Shown piece after piece: positions 63,868-64,000 of a DNA stretch of 64,000 bases. The stretch is taken from positions 16,810,337 to 16,874,336 of the forward strand of contig AP026538.1 in NCBI GenBank assembly GCA_026075535.2. Direction: 5' to 3'. The notes beneath the pieces are model-generated. The model made no database searches. It was not told the origin of the DNA and saw nothing but the letters and a program-made list of their open reading frames with translations. This DNA comes from Tricholoma matsutake (lineage: Eukaryota; Basidiomycota; Agaricomycetes; Agaricales; Tricholomataceae). Made by a program: the position numbers and the translations under genes. Position 1 is the first letter of the stretch; every line of letters begins with the position of its first letter.

Positions 63868-64000
63868 GACATGAATGTGGATGTGAAGAATGATTTAATA
63901 AAGCAAATAGAAAGACTACCAAGGCATGAGCAATAAGGAGATGACAGACAAGGAAACAAGGCAGTGCTCACCCAAGGCACAAGAGCTGTGAATTGAAGGA
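63868..64000. other. Window edge, no feature recognised
   Basis: AT-richer sequence upstream of the minus-strand pseudogene. I see no gene, repeat or clear promoter element; an ATTTAATAAAGC at about 63893 has no evident role. Confidence 0.3.

Overview
The window looks like a transposon graveyard from a filamentous basidiomycete, probably a mushroom-forming Agaricomycete; I cannot name the species. The evidence is Tad1-like LINEs with ORF1 zinc knuckles and an EN-RT-RNase H ORF2, Ty3/Gypsy chromoviruses ending in a chromodomain, a casein-kinase-1-like gene with two introns of 54 and 58 nt, and a cysteine-rich protein of a type I associate with mushroom genomes. I saw no rRNA, tRNA, CRISPR array or bacterial-type operon. 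Almost every base belongs to a mobile element. The only host-like genes are a broken cysteine-rich protein gene (about 25480-26400) and a broken CK1-like kinase (30475-31545).

Layout. 1-25419: several copies of one LINE family (called LINE-A here) and of a second family (element B), nested into one another and including a palindrome of about 1.5 kb per arm (8721-18185). 25420-36547: the cysteine-rich gene, a second LINE (LINE-C, minus strand, split into 26401-27690 and 31995-36547) that carries a 279-bp solo-LTR-like insertion, a B copy, and the kinase gene lying between the two LINE-C halves. 36548-41519: B and LINE-A pieces. 41520-48402: Gypsy-2 (plus strand) with a run of seven or eight hairpins in its leader and an extra zinc-knuckle ORF after the chromodomain. 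48403-54868: the only LINE-A copy with both ends in the window. 54869 to about 62990: Gypsy-1 (minus strand), its leader split by a B insertion. 63040-63867: a decayed ORF of a retroelement-associated hypothetical family.

How the parts work together. LINE-A encodes ORF1 (gag-like) and ORF2 (endonuclease, RT, RNase H). Element B is about 2.2-2.3 kb, has a poly(A) tail and makes target-site duplications of about 13-15 bp. It carries one ORF of 270-280 codons with no recognisable domain. Its first 20 nt and last 60 or so nt resemble the ends of LINE-A, so I infer that it is copied by LINE-A enzymes. B and its protein are the best candidate for an undescribed system in this window.

Decay. Nearly all element ORFs are broken, and the internal stops I could place in frame are TGA, while natural ORF ends are TAA or TAG. 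Sister copies show that many derive from CGA or TGG. This points to C-to-T decay, in CpG and some non-CpG contexts, rather than random mutation. Names LINE-A, LINE-C, B-1 to B-9 and Gypsy-1/2 are local labels, not database names.
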